This document shows positions 7,849-16,242 of a stretch of 16,242 nt of DNA, one piece after another; position 1 is the stretch's first letter, and each line of letters opens with the position of its first letter. The translations under genes and the position numbers were made by a program. This DNA is from Euperipatoides rowelli (taxonomy: Eukaryota; Onychophora; Udeonychophora; Euonychophora; Peripatopsidae): the NCBI GenBank assembly GCA_003024985.2, contig PXIH01S0002982.1; one strand, 5' to 3'. The notes beneath the pieces are model-generated. The model saw only the letters and a list, made by a program, of their open reading frames with translations. It was not told the origin of the DNA and did no database searches.

Positions 7849-8345
7849 CAGTAAAACCTGTCTTGAGAGACCACCCCTTCTGCCATGAAATAACGGTCTC
7901 TCAAAAGAAAACTTGTCTTTAGAGACCACCGGGCCTTCTGATATTAAATAACGGTCTTTCAAAGGAAGTGGTTTCTAAAATAAACTTTCCCTTTTTTTCA
8001 ATAAACAGTGCTCTCTCTCTCAAAAAGACCAATATTGTATTAAAATTCAGTACCGGTACAATATTATATTTTAAAGCATTTACATATTTGTTTAAATTTG
8101 CTTTTTTTTTTTTTTTTTGCTTATTTTGTAGTGAATAAAAAAAAAGCACACTTTTTACAACTCGTGGTTTTACAAAGCAGGTTGAATTCAATACTTGGTA
8201 ATAAAAGGCTGGCCACCGGTCATGTTAGAGAGGTGGTCTTTAATAAAGAGATTATTTGTGTGAAAAATTGGTTGGCGCAAAGAAATTGTGGTCTTTAAAG
8301 ACAGGTGGTCCTAATAGCAGAGGTTTCTCAAGACAGGTTTTACTG
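7849..8345. mobile_element. Tc1/mariner-like MITE with TA target duplication
   Basis: Terminal inverted repeats CAGTAAAACCTGTCTTGAGA (7849-7868) and its exact reverse complement (8326-8345) flank about 0.5 kb without a transposase. TA dinucleotides stand on both sides (7847-7848 and 8346-8347), as required for Tc1/mariner insertion. Near the left end a unit containing GTCTT(G/T)AGAGACCACC and ATAACGGTCT(C/T)TCAAA is repeated (about 7858 and 7912), and related GGTGGTC/TCTTTAAAGACAGG words lie near the right end. These are subterminal repeats of the type bound by a transposase. The open frames 7919-8191 and 8098-8298 are incidental. Confidence 0.85.
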
Positions 8346-8465
8346 TAGTAAAGTAATAAACATAATTTCTTAGAACCAATCAACATACATTAAGTTCATT
8401 TTTATGTTCAAATCATCATTGAAGAACCATGATCAAATCATGATTAAAATCTTTTAATTGGTAAT

Positions 8466-8503
8466 CATTTATTTATTTTATTTATTTATTTATTTTATTC
8501 ATT
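8466..8503 (-). repeat. Tandem-repeat 3' tail of the LINE
   Basis: On the minus strand the sequence reads AATAAAATAAATAAATAAAT and related units, replacing a poly-A tail. It lies about 340 bases after the ORF2 stop. It fixes the 3' end of the element and hence its orientation. Confidence 0.7.
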
Positions 8504-8844
8504 TTGTAGATCAAAACATACAATTGATATGAAACAAGTCAAGTACAAAATACATATACCGTAGGCCTACAATAAATACCGCTACAATCAAAAAAAAAAT
8601 TAAATTTTTTTTATTTATTAGTGAAAAATAAAATGAGAATAGTATCTGAATACACTACGGTAATAAATTGTCAAGATTTAAAGTGGGTATTGTTTGCATA
8701 AATGGCTTTTACAAAATTTAGGCATAAAGATAAACAAAGGAAAAAGGAGCAGGTGGGTCTGGTCCAATTACTGAAACTTGCATTCCCCTTAAATAAAGTA
8801 CTGTAAAGTAAAAAGTAAAATATTGGGTAAAATAAGAAAAACTT

Positions 8845-9105
8845 TTATGCCCTGTAAATGCTACGGTAATAATTTTTAAATCTATTGTATAGATATGTGT
8901 CGATGCTAATTTTAAAATTATTTATTGTTGAAGAATACACAACAGTTTCTGAAAGACTATTCCATTCATTTATCATCCGATAAGTGATAAAGCACTCTCT
9001 CATTTTCAGTTTAACACCTTTCACAATTAATTTAAAGTAATGACCCCTGGTGAATGCCACATCAGACAAAGAAAACAAGTTGTATTTGCATTCAAAATTA
9101 TATTT
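8845..9105 (-). pseudogene. LINE ORF2 C-terminus
   Basis: Open on the minus strand with FSLSDVAFTRGHYFKL, RECFITYRMINEWNSL and INNFKISIDTYLYNR before a TAA at about 8845. TRGHxxKL, then FxxRxINxWNSLxxxVV, then FKxxxD is the usual carboxyl end of CR1/L2-type ORF2. This segment keeps its frame to the natural stop, so the end of the ORF is well defined. Confidence 0.8.
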
Positions 9106-9354
9106 TTATAAAAAAAATAAAATCTTGTATCTTCCTAATTGAAGGCAATTAAATCCCATGATTCAACAAACCATTTTTACGAATATCCCATTGATAATCA
9201 CTTAATCCTATAATATGTTTAGAGATCTTACGTAAAAATTTGTCTAACCTGACGCGATCACTCGAGTTCATCACAGAATACACTATGGAACAGTAGTCCA
9301 AAATCGGTTGAATGTAGCTAGTACCGTATATAAAATTACAAAAGTTGGAATGTC

Positions 9355-10475
9355 AATTTAAAAAAATACACATTTGAACATATAATATTTTTTATATAAT
9401 TTCGACAATAAATGATCAAGATGATAAGAAAAGCACATTCGCTCATCTATGGTCACTCCAAGATCCTTATAATAAAGTACTGGATCAATTTTGTTGCCAT
9501 CAATAAAAAAATCTGGGACAGAAAAAAATCTACCCATATAGCCTACATACATTTTGTTTTGGCGTAATCTATACAAAGTCTATTTGTCTTCATCCATGAA
9601 GCCAAAAGATCAATTTGAAATTGAAAACTCATCCCATTACGATAATCATTCATAGTCGAAAATAGCTTTATATCATCTGCCTAACTAATTATGTTACTAA
9701 AGGGAAGGCTATGCAAATCCGAAATATACAAATTAAAAAGAAACGCCGAAAGAACCGCAATTGCGCCATCCAATATCTGATCTAAATTGACCTATTTTCA
9801 TAATAAAAGGGCACTCAATAAGAAATTCAAAAAGCCACCGACAGAGTATACTAGGGATACCCATATTAATAAAATTTATGATCAATTTATCACTAGGAGC
9901 ATAATCGAATGCTTGTGATAGATCATCATATATTATCGCAAGTTTGGGACCCCATCCCTAAGGTTGGACCACAAATTATAAGATGACAAAAGACAAGTTT
10001 CTGTTGAACACCCCGAATGGAAACCATGTTGGTAAAAACTTAAATTGACATTAATATAAGGTTTTAATAATTCTAAAATTATTTTTTACATAACCTTAGA
10101 AACATTGTTATGCCAATGGGCCTATAATTCAATATTTCAGCCCGATTACCATTCTTAAAAATAGGGTTAATGATGGTTTCTTTCCAAATTTGTGTAATTA
10201 TTCCAGTATTTAACGACATTAAATTTTTTCTGAATAATAGAAGCAAATTCTACAACAAATTTCTTTAACAGAAAATTGGGCAAATCATCAGTGCCCATTA
10301 CCTTAGAATTTTTTAAGTTCCTAATAATATTCAATACAAATAAATCGTCAATCTGGTTAATGAAAACATTTTCACAAACTCCTAGTAATTCAACATCATC
10401 ACGCTCCACAGCCTGATTATTGCAATAAGCCTTTGTAAAGGCATTGACTATTTCAACCGGGTCATCTATTGTCAC
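9355..10475 (-). pseudogene. LINE reverse transcriptase domain, catalytic box interrupted
   Basis: From 10475 downward on the minus strand: LKNSKVMGTDDLPNFLLKK (RT block 1), NPIFKNGNRAEILNYRPI (block 2), YQHGFHSGCSTET (the QHGFRxGxST box, near 10000-10040), YDDLSQAFDYAPSDKL (the first catalytic Asp, DxSKAFD, near 9890-9940), FLFNLYISDL, then ADDIKLF at about 9663-9680, and YYKDLGVTIDE. The Tyr of the catalytic YADD box is a TAG stop (plus-strand CTA 9681-9683). The preceding GVPQGS box has been lost by deletion, leaving only a scrambled NCG..LFNLYI. Later pieces such as LDYCSIVYSV and LRKISKHIIGLS lie below 9350. The element cannot encode active RT. Confidence 0.85.
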
Positions 10476-10486
10476 ATTGTCTAACT

Positions 10487-10954
10487 TTAGTTGTTCAATT
10501 CTTTCCTCATTATTACCTTAGACGCTTTATACAATCTATAAACAATAGTAGAATCCCTCCTAATTTTGTTTCGTTGTTTGATCAAAAAGCTCTTTTTATT
10601 ATTTATTGTCATTTGCACAAGAGTGTTGCGTTTGTGTTTATATGCGACAAAATTAACTAAATTTTTGTCTTTCCGATATTGCCTAAATAATTGCACTTTT
10701 TCATGCTTAAGAGTGATCTGTTCTGCTGACAACCAGCCAAGGTATTTTTTTTTTAAATTGTAATAAATTCTTTTTGGGGTAAACAAAATTTTCGCTCTAT
10801 CAATAGTATCATAAAACTTCTTACAAAAAAGTTCAAGATCAATATGATCGTCATCAGTCAAAAAAGAAAAATCAGTAATCGATACACGAAAACTATCAAA
10901 ATTCATATTGAAAAAAATCAAAATATTCCACCTGACTGATAACATTGTCAACAC
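10487..10954 (-). pseudogene. LINE ORF2 linker between endonuclease and RT
   Basis: The longest open frame in the window (155 codons). It is basic and helical, with PKRIYYNLKKKYLGWLSAEQ, then KHEKVQLFRQYRKDKNLVNF and YKHKRNTL. This is the typical PW(L/I)xxE...K...LF+xY+...Y+xxRN segment that joins endonuclease to RT. It keeps its frame across the linker but is separated from both flanking domains by frame changes. Confidence 0.75.
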
Positions 10955-10981
10955 CTTGCATATCTCCAGATAACTCAGGGT

Positions 10982-11632
10982 TAATTAGCACACATGGTCA
11001 CTCTTTAAAACAGTTGGTAAATAATAGATATTAGTAAACAAATTGGGGTCATTAACAATCAGAACATCCAATAACGATGAAGAATCCCCCCTAAAATGTG
11101 TCTCTTGATCATGTAATTGAAATAATAACTTAGTATTAATAAAGTTAATCAAATCCATATCAAAATCCGACAAGCCAATCCAATCAATATTCGGAGCGTT
11201 AAGGTCCCCTAACAAAATAAAGTTGTCAATTTTTTCTTTTACATAATTAATAATCATATCCCTTGTACAAACAAGTAATAAACTGTTTATTATAAACATT
11301 ATTCATTCCAGGCGGTCTATAAAATAAATAATGAGCCAAGATTTATATTTAAATGAAAATTTGAACCATAAAATTTCAATATCACTAGGCTCCAAATTAA
11401 CTTTAGCATAAATCATTCCTATAAGTTATAAGTAATCCGCCCCCCTTCTTACCACATCCTCTGACAGAGCCCTCTATTCAATAGCCGTTTATACTCACTA
11501 AGCTAAACTGATCTTTATTATAAAACCACGTTTCTGATATCGCGAGAAACAGTGGACCTCTTTCAATAATAATAAATTTAATTCCGTCAATTTTATTTGA
11601 AAGTGCGGATACATTTGAAAACATAAAACAAT
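10982..11632 (-). pseudogene. LINE endonuclease (APE-like) domain, frameshifted
   Basis: Motifs in order on the minus strand: FSNVSALSNKIDGI (start of the fold), LAISETWF (containing the metal-binding Glu of the ETW box), YRPPG in a shifted frame near 11310-11325, LLGDLNAPNIDW (the GDxN catalytic box, near 11190-11225), SSSLLDVLIVND (the SxLDLI-type box) and KSDHVC (the SDH active-site His, near 10985-11005). All the main catalytic residues can still be read. The domain is broken by stops and shifts upstream of 11299 and is open from 11299 to 10985. In a live element it nicks target DNA to prime reverse transcription. Confidence 0.8.
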
Positions 11633-11769
11633 CCACTTTTTTTAATTGCTATTTTGTAGTCTTTGCCTCTACTGTTTAAAAGAAGAGAGGTCCTGACCCA
11701 ATTTTACATATTGATTTTTTTTGTCAGATATTTGGATAACAAAGATAAAGGCTAACCTACATTAGACAC

Positions 11770-12115
11770 TGAAATGCAAAATATTTTTATAAAGTAGTTT
11801 TAAGTTCTTGAGATGGGTGGGAAAAGCCTTGGCTAAATCTAAGGCAAAAACGCCTTCACATCAACTCTATCCATCTCAAATAAACTATCCAGTTATTGAC
11901 CATTTTTAAACAAGTAGTGGTTAAGTGGCCATGTCTAAAGCCACTGATGTTCAATTTAGTCTTGGCCTCCAAATGCTAATTCAATTGGGTCTAAATAATT
12001 TTATCCATGACTTTACCCTTAATATGGTTGGCATATAACTAGAGACAAATATCGGTTAGCCTCTTTAAAGATGTCACAATGTGTGCTTTCTTTCATAGAT
12101 TGGAAAACTTTCCCG
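11770..12115 (-). pseudogene. RT fragment of a second LINE family
   Basis: On the minus strand SGFRHGHLTTTCL (about 11908-11945) is the QHGFRxGxSTTTxL box, followed by MVNNWI, LRWIELM and, after a shift, LDLAKAFPTHLKNLKLLYK (about 11785-11845), the catalytic DLxKAFD box with its Asp after Phe changed. Upstream, MKESTHCDIFKEANRY and related pieces fit the PxxFKKGDRxxxxNYRPI block. The sequence differs from the neighbouring LINE (which has YDDLSQAFDYAPSDKL at the same place), so it is another family. Only RT blocks 2-4 remain. Confidence 0.65.
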
Positions 12116-12120
12116 GTAAT

Positions 12121-12553
12121 AATAATTTATTATTTATTTAGTTTAAAATAACACTTAACAAGTTCAGCAAAAACAACAATTTGAGTTATAAAAAAAAAAT
12201 ATTATAAGTTATACAGTATATACAAATGTGAATTTAACAAACAAAACAAATTATATACTGTACCGTATTATATATTTACATTAAACAATATTGAAACAGA
12301 ATATTATTTGTATATTGTTAGAATTTTATTATTTATTTATTTTAAAATACACTTACTGTAACTGCAATAGCGTTTTACAACAAGCGATTGAGAATACAAT
12401 CTGAGTTAGCCTATAAGAAACATTTATTATATACGGTACCATACATTATATACAAATGTTAATATACAAAACAAATTATATCTTACATACTGTATTTACA
12501 TTAAATAATTTTAATTATTGAAACAAAAGAGTATTTGTATATGGTTAGAATTT
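12121..12553 (-). repeat. Two direct copies of a LINE/SINE-like 3' tail region
   Basis: Copy A (12121-12326) and copy B (12327-12553) each run from TATTATTTATTTA(T/G)TTTAAAATA through ATATACAAATGT(G/T)AA, ACAAAACAAATTATAT and TACATTAAA to GTTAGAATTT. They are similar but clearly diverged, with indels. On the minus strand each ends in AAATAAATAAATAAT-type repeats, like a retroposon tail. Two consecutive insertions of the same family, or a tandem duplication, would explain the pair. Confidence 0.7.
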
Positions 12554-13184
12554 AAATCAATTATAATATTTTTTATCTCTAGATCTCTGCCCTTTCGATA
12601 TATTACCTTTTTTTTCAGGTTGACTGTTTACATAAATCAACACAGTGAGATCTAAAATTATTGAAGTCAGTAGGCCTACATTGTGATAGATGGTGTCCAA
12701 AATTAGTATCTAATTGTTATAAGAAAATAGAATTTCAAATATGTTATTTTTTTCTTAGGGCAAGGTTTGGTACATTTATATTGATGGATGATGGTAGATA
12801 AGCATTATTAATTTTATAGTGAATAATTTTTAAAGAGATCATGTTCTTCAAGTGATTGCAGATGAAACGTATTGTTTAGAGTTTTATAACTTATGTGTTT
12901 ATATACAGTAGGCTATATAATTCTAGATTTGTAGCATATATATTTTAGAAAAATATATGCCACAAATATATAAAATCAGGAAGTTTGAAATCAACGTCAA
13001 GCTCTAACCATCAGGTCCTGTAGCCATAGAGTCTGATTATACAATTCCAGAGCATAAGGTGTGCTATTGAATCAAAACCAATTTGTCTATATACGGTACA
13101 GATTGATACCATCTTTTTACAATTATATGATGATCAATCTTTTTATCCACTGAAATAAAATATTAAGTCTTGCTAGAAATACAA
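12554..13184. other. Non-coding stretch, no gene seen
   Basis: Two acceptor-like pyrimidine tracts occur (TTTTTTTTCAG near 12608-12618 and TTTTTTTCTTAG near 12748-12759) but the frames behind them close within about 15 codons. A 39-bp hairpin sits at 12928-12966. No repeat boundaries are clear. Confidence 0.4.
12928..12966. repeat. Imperfect AT-rich hairpin
   Basis: TTTGTAGCATATATATTTT pairs with AAAAATATATGCCACAAA across a two-base centre (AG). One mismatch and one bulge interrupt a stem of about 17 pairs. Confidence 0.55.
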
Positions 13185-13400
13185 TAAATGTGTAATTTCA
13201 TTCAGAGATTGCTTTTTCCATATCAGTTCATCGGTTATTTTCCATGTTTTTCTTATGTTACCCTGACATTTCTTTAAATCATTTTTGAATTCAGTACGGT
13301 ATGGTTTTTTGGGAGGATTTTTATGTAGTTTAAATATTTTTATTTTATCCAGACACAAAGTTTTTTATATGATTTATATTTTTGTGGATTTTCTATAGGC
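13185..13400 (-). pseudogene. LINE endonuclease-RT linker fragment
   Basis: On the minus strand YKKLCVWIK/LDKIKIFKLHKN is followed by PYRTEFKNDLKKCQ and GNIRKTWKITDELI. NKxxLYKKxL...KLxxxY+xx+N...GN(I/M)(K/R)KTWKxINELL is the standard stretch just before the RT domain of many LINE ORF2 proteins. It could belong to the same insertion as the RT fragment at 11770-12115, which is on the same strand and downstream, but 1 kb of tails and unidentified sequence lies between. It is dead and isolated. Confidence 0.6.
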
Positions 13401-14043
13401 TACTGATTTCCACAATGAGACATTACCATTTAACCCTGCTGTGATAAAATCTGTTAATAATTTAACATACAATTTTTAGAAATATTTTAAAATACGTTCA
13501 CAATTATTTTTACAATAAAATAATCTCAAAGTAGGAATATTAAATAATTTCATAAATAAAGTCACATTAAAAATTAAGATGCTATAAATATAAAATCTTT
13601 ATGGGAATGATTTTGTTTGCATAAATGTTATACTTTTTATATTTAATACTTGTGTCCTGATGAACACAATTTGTACAAGAATTGCCATCTATATTACACA
13701 TTTACCGAGATGTTATGTCTTAAGACCAGTTCTCTGTCTCAATATCATTACATGTGGTCTTGGTCTTGTACCTGTTTCGAGATTCTTGGCCTCAAGATTT
13801 CCTTATTGGTCTCGATTGAACAGTTAAAAATATTTTATTCATTTGTAAATATTTTTTTTAATACTTTTTCATTTTACAGTATTGTCTGCGTAAAAAAAAC
13901 TAGGCTAGCTATTGTGGAATTTTAATTTGAAAAATTTAAAACGGAAAAAACAATAAATGGTTTGCCATGTGTTCCAGCTGCAAATAAACCATAAATTTGA
14001 TGTTTGGAATATTGCATTGAATTCACTACTAAAAATTGTTTTT
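13401..14043. other. Non-coding stretch with GTCTC-rich patch
   Basis: No coding signal. Between about 13720 and 13815 the words GTCTC, GGTCTTGGTCTTG, TTTCGAGATTCTTGG and GGTCTCGATTG cluster, resembling the decayed interior of a GTCTCGAGAC-rich MITE. The open frame at 13650-13925 has no recognisable domain. Confidence 0.35.
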
Positions 14044-14046
14044 TTA

Positions 14047-15049
14047 GGCCGGTTTCAAACGAACGTTTTTTAGACGGACGGACCCTCCGCTGGATTGAAA
14101 TAAACATTAACTCTATATATAAAAGTCCCAAATGAGATTTTAACCACCAGCTGTGAATCCTGTGATACAGCAGAACCTCATTTGTTTTACTCTGTCAGGG
14201 CTCCGCTGCCTGCTGGTTGTTGTCAGCGGAGGCATTTCACCCGTCAGTCACCCGGCCAGAGATTGTTATCACAAAATAACATTACTTTTCATGTTGTTAT
14301 AAAACTTCCATCAAATTAATGTTTTTTTAGATGGGCGGGTCTATTCAAAATACTACTGTTTGAGATAAAACACAATATTAAATTAGTTATATCAATTAAA
14401 TAAAGTTTAAATTTATTATAAGACAAAGCAATTTTTAAATCAGTCAAACAGGAATTTTTTATAGCAAATTTTCAAATTGATTTTTTTTTTAATTCAAGTA
14501 GAAAATTATCAATAGAAGGCATGCTTTGTTTTTCATTGAATTTCTCCTTTCTAACTCGTTCCTTTTTTTTTAAACAATGTATGATTTTCTACTTGATTTT
14601 TTTTTAAAGAATACTTTATCAACTCACTTCGCAGCTTTAGCTCACTGCATATTTATGTGAAACAATTTTCCTTGTTTTTTTTTTTTTTTCATTGAATATA
14701 ATCACACTATAACCACTCATCTTTCAAACTATGGAAACTTTGTTGTTTAGTTAGAGTAGGCATGTTTATACACTATGTTGGATAGTATTCAATTAGATTA
14801 TCAGTATTTTTTAGATTCTTTACTTAAATAAATATTATCTTGAATATTATTATCTTTAAAAATCAATCCCAGTATATGACATAAAAAAATTTGTATATGG
14901 TACACGGTTATTTACGAAAAATGCCATCAAGGTACTCTATTTTAAAACTCAGCAATTGACAACGCAGCTTCATGTGAACACTGACTTTTTAATCGCTCCT
15001 GCAGATTTGAAACCCATCAGTTTTCAAAAACGTTTGTTTGAAACCGGCC
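14047..15049. mobile_element. PIF/Harbinger-like MITE with TTA target duplication
   Basis: The left end GGCCGGTTTCAAACGAACG (from 14047) and the reverse complement of the right end (to 15049) match over 24 bp with one mismatch. TTA stands on both flanks (14044-14046 and 15050-15052), the 3-bp duplication typical of PIF/Harbinger. A TTAA duplication (piggyBac/Kolobok) fits less well because the left flank reads TTTA. The 1.0-kb interior is non-coding. Its left part is unusually GC-rich for the window and repeats CTCCGCTG (14085-14092, 14201-14208, and inverted at 14224-14231). Confidence 0.75.
14201..14231. repeat. CTCCGCTG/CAGCGGAG hairpin inside the MITE
   Basis: Exact 8-bp arms (14201-14208 and 14224-14231) with a 15-base loop. 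The same octamer recurs in the subterminal region at 14085-14092, so it may be a repeated protein-binding word rather than a structural element. Confidence 0.6.
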
Positions 15050-15052
15050 TTA

Positions 15053-16242
15053 AGTAGGCACAGGGTTATCTTTATGAGACCTCATAGAGTAAGGTTAGGG
15101 ATGAATTTTTACCTCATATTGTTTTTATAAAATTTAATTCTGCTTAACAGAGTCGGAGTGAAATATTTTTATATAATGCATGGTTGCCGATTTTCAATGA
15201 AATAAGTTCTTTAGGCCTATTTTAAATTTTATAAATTTTAGGTTGCTGCTGTGCATTGAAACTTTGAATAAATAGTTTTTTTTAATCTTTTATATTTAAA
15301 GTGTTAGGCTTCTTTGCAATGTTTGGACGATTTTTTTTTTTTTAATAAATTTTAACAATGCTCTCTGGTCTTGATTCTGTGCTCAAAGTGACCGGTTTTA
15401 ATAAGTTTACAAATACCTGTATATTACGGTAATAAATATTTAAATTAGACCAAGAGACGTCAGACATAAAATTGATTGCAAACAAATTACATTATATAAT
15501 TACAAACATCCAAATTCCAACTTTGTTGGATTAGTTATACATTTTATCAAAATATTTTAGTGTAGGCTATATGGTTATCAATTAAAATTATGTAAAGATC
15601 CTAATAAATTTTATGCAAGATTTAGTCACAAGCAACTGAACTAGTTTCAGCTGTTTATCTTTAACGGAATTTGTTTATGTACATTTTCATTTTGCTTAAA
15701 TAAAAAACTGCAATAAATTAAAATAATAATTTTTAGCTAGGCTATATTAATAATTGTAATGCTAACAAATTATAAGATAAATAATGCTTCATCTAAAATA
15801 TAACTAAAGAAACAAGACTAAAAAATTATTCGAGAATCAACAACTTTTACTTGAAATTTGTATCGGCAAATTTAGTATTTTGTGTAGCATAATTTCTTTT
15901 TTCTTTTTTGATTATATTGATGTGCTCTAAAAATATTCAAAGTATTTATAAAATCTTTAAATGGTCACTCTATGAGTTTGTCAACAAATTTCAATTAATA
16001 AGTTGTAGACACGGGTGCTTCAAAATGCTATTTGCATTAATGCTTTCATGTTAAAAGATCGACAATCGGTTATTAATTTTAACTTTGAAATGGAAATCCA
16101 ATACTTTTTTTCAAGATGCAAGTTTAATATCAAAATCAGTGTTTATGACAATAAAATAGGGCTGATTGCATTTAATTATTTTGATTTCATATACTGTATG
16201 TATAAACTACCACAGGGAATCATTTTTAAAAGCTTGAAGGTG
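15053..16242. other. Non-coding stretch, nothing identified
   Basis: AT-rich sequence with a poly-T run at about 15331-15343 and scattered TACGGTA and TAGGCTA words. I see no gene, RNA or element boundary. The final 60 bases can be read as a very weak RT-like LPQG on the plus strand, which I reject. Confidence 0.45.

Larger units (their letters stand above)
8466..11640 (-). mobile_element. Nearly complete CR1/L2-like LINE, inactive
   Basis: Read on the minus strand, the parts occur in canonical order: AP-type endonuclease (about 11632-10982), linker (about 10954-10487), reverse transcriptase (about 10475-9355), C-terminal thumb-like end (about 9105-8845), 3' UTR, and a tail of AAATA/AAATAAAT repeats (8466-8503). 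Endonuclease plus RT in one ORF2 with a short tandem-repeat tail points to the CR1/L2 clade group; finer placement needs a tree. No ORF1 or 5' UTR is recognisable, so the copy is probably 5'-truncated just upstream of the endonuclease. It lies antisense to the exon at 6312. Confidence 0.85.

Noticed and set aside
7919-8298. Open frames on both strands inside the Tc1/mariner-like MITE
   Set aside because: They lie inside a non-autonomous element and resemble no transposase.
10469-10763. Plus-strand open frames over the LINE linker
   Set aside because: Antisense shadows of the minus-strand linker frame.
12608-12660. Strong acceptor-like TTTTTTTTCAG as the exon partner of 6630
   Set aside because: In the required phase the frame runs only about a dozen codons to TAA and shows no similarity to the charged upstream exon.
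12748-12800. Acceptor-like TTTTTTTCTTAG as exon partner
   Set aside because: In phase it closes after about 14 codons; no family match. It could be a last exon but nothing supports that.
13650-13925. 91-codon plus-strand open frame
   Set aside because: No recognisable domain; an acceptor-like TTTTACAG lies inside it, but the frame behind closes after about 15 codons.
14044-15053. Assigning the large MITE to piggyBac/Kolobok by TTAA
   Set aside because: The right flank is TTAA but the left is TTTA; TTA is exact on both sides, favouring Harbinger.
16160-16242. Possible RT GVPQGS box on the plus strand at the window end
   Set aside because: Only LPQG is readable and no neighbouring RT motif supports it.
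1-16242. CRISPR array, tRNA, rRNA or bacterial operon
   Set aside because: No regularly spaced repeats, no cloverleaf or B-box sequence, no rRNA core, and the sequence has eukaryotic intron and retrotransposon features.

Overview
The window is a strongly AT-rich stretch of animal nuclear DNA. It has no bacterial-style gene packing. Coding potential is one short exon, and most of the remaining recognisable sequence is decayed transposable elements. There are poly-T/poly-A runs, TAA microsatellites, CR1/L2-like and Jockey/CR1-type LINE remnants, MITEs, and the words TAGGCCTA and TACGGTA scattered throughout. Together these suggest a marine invertebrate, possibly an echinoderm or another invertebrate deuterostome. 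That assignment is an inference from sequence texture and repeat content, not from a diagnostic gene.

Layout. 1-430: no gene; one perfect CRE palindrome. 425-1500 (minus): a heavily mutated copy of a gene that looks like an uncharacterised, multicopy metazoan family with a PIN-like nuclease core, a 'GCDTTS'-type motif and a C-terminal Cys cluster. 1620-1913 (plus): zinc-ribbon tail of a LINE reverse transcriptase. 2140-2218: a near-perfect loopless palindrome. 3189-4555: two hAT-like MITEs 2 bp apart, the second carrying a nested element with telomere-like repeats. 4845-5080 (minus): C-terminus of another LINE. 6312-6630 (plus): the only credible host exon, encoding a Lys/Glu-rich, probably coiled-coil segment and ending at a consensus GTAAGT donor. 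7126-7580 (plus): LINE C-terminus with a TAA-repeat tail. 7849-8345: Tc1/mariner-like MITE. 8466-11640 (minus): a nearly complete CR1/L2-like LINE ORF2 (endonuclease, linker, reverse transcriptase, C-terminus, tandem-repeat 3' tail), dead through frameshifts and a stop in the catalytic YADD box. 11770-12115 (minus): RT fragment of a second LINE family. 12121-12553: duplicated LINE/SINE-like 3' tail. 13185-13400 (minus): endonuclease-RT linker of a LINE. 14047-15049: Harbinger-like MITE with a TTA target-site duplication. 15053-16242: nothing recognisable.

The plus-strand exon at 6312-6630 ends at a splice donor and no convincing partner exon follows. Most or all of the sequence downstream of 6631 is therefore probably intron of that gene, filled by successive transposon insertions; five of the seven LINE remnants, counting the second-family RT and linker fragments separately, lie on the antisense strand. 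No element keeps an intact protein, so no working multi-gene system is visible. The most unusual items are the PIN-like/Cys-cluster pseudogene, the palindrome, and the doublet of hAT-like MITEs with its nested insertion.
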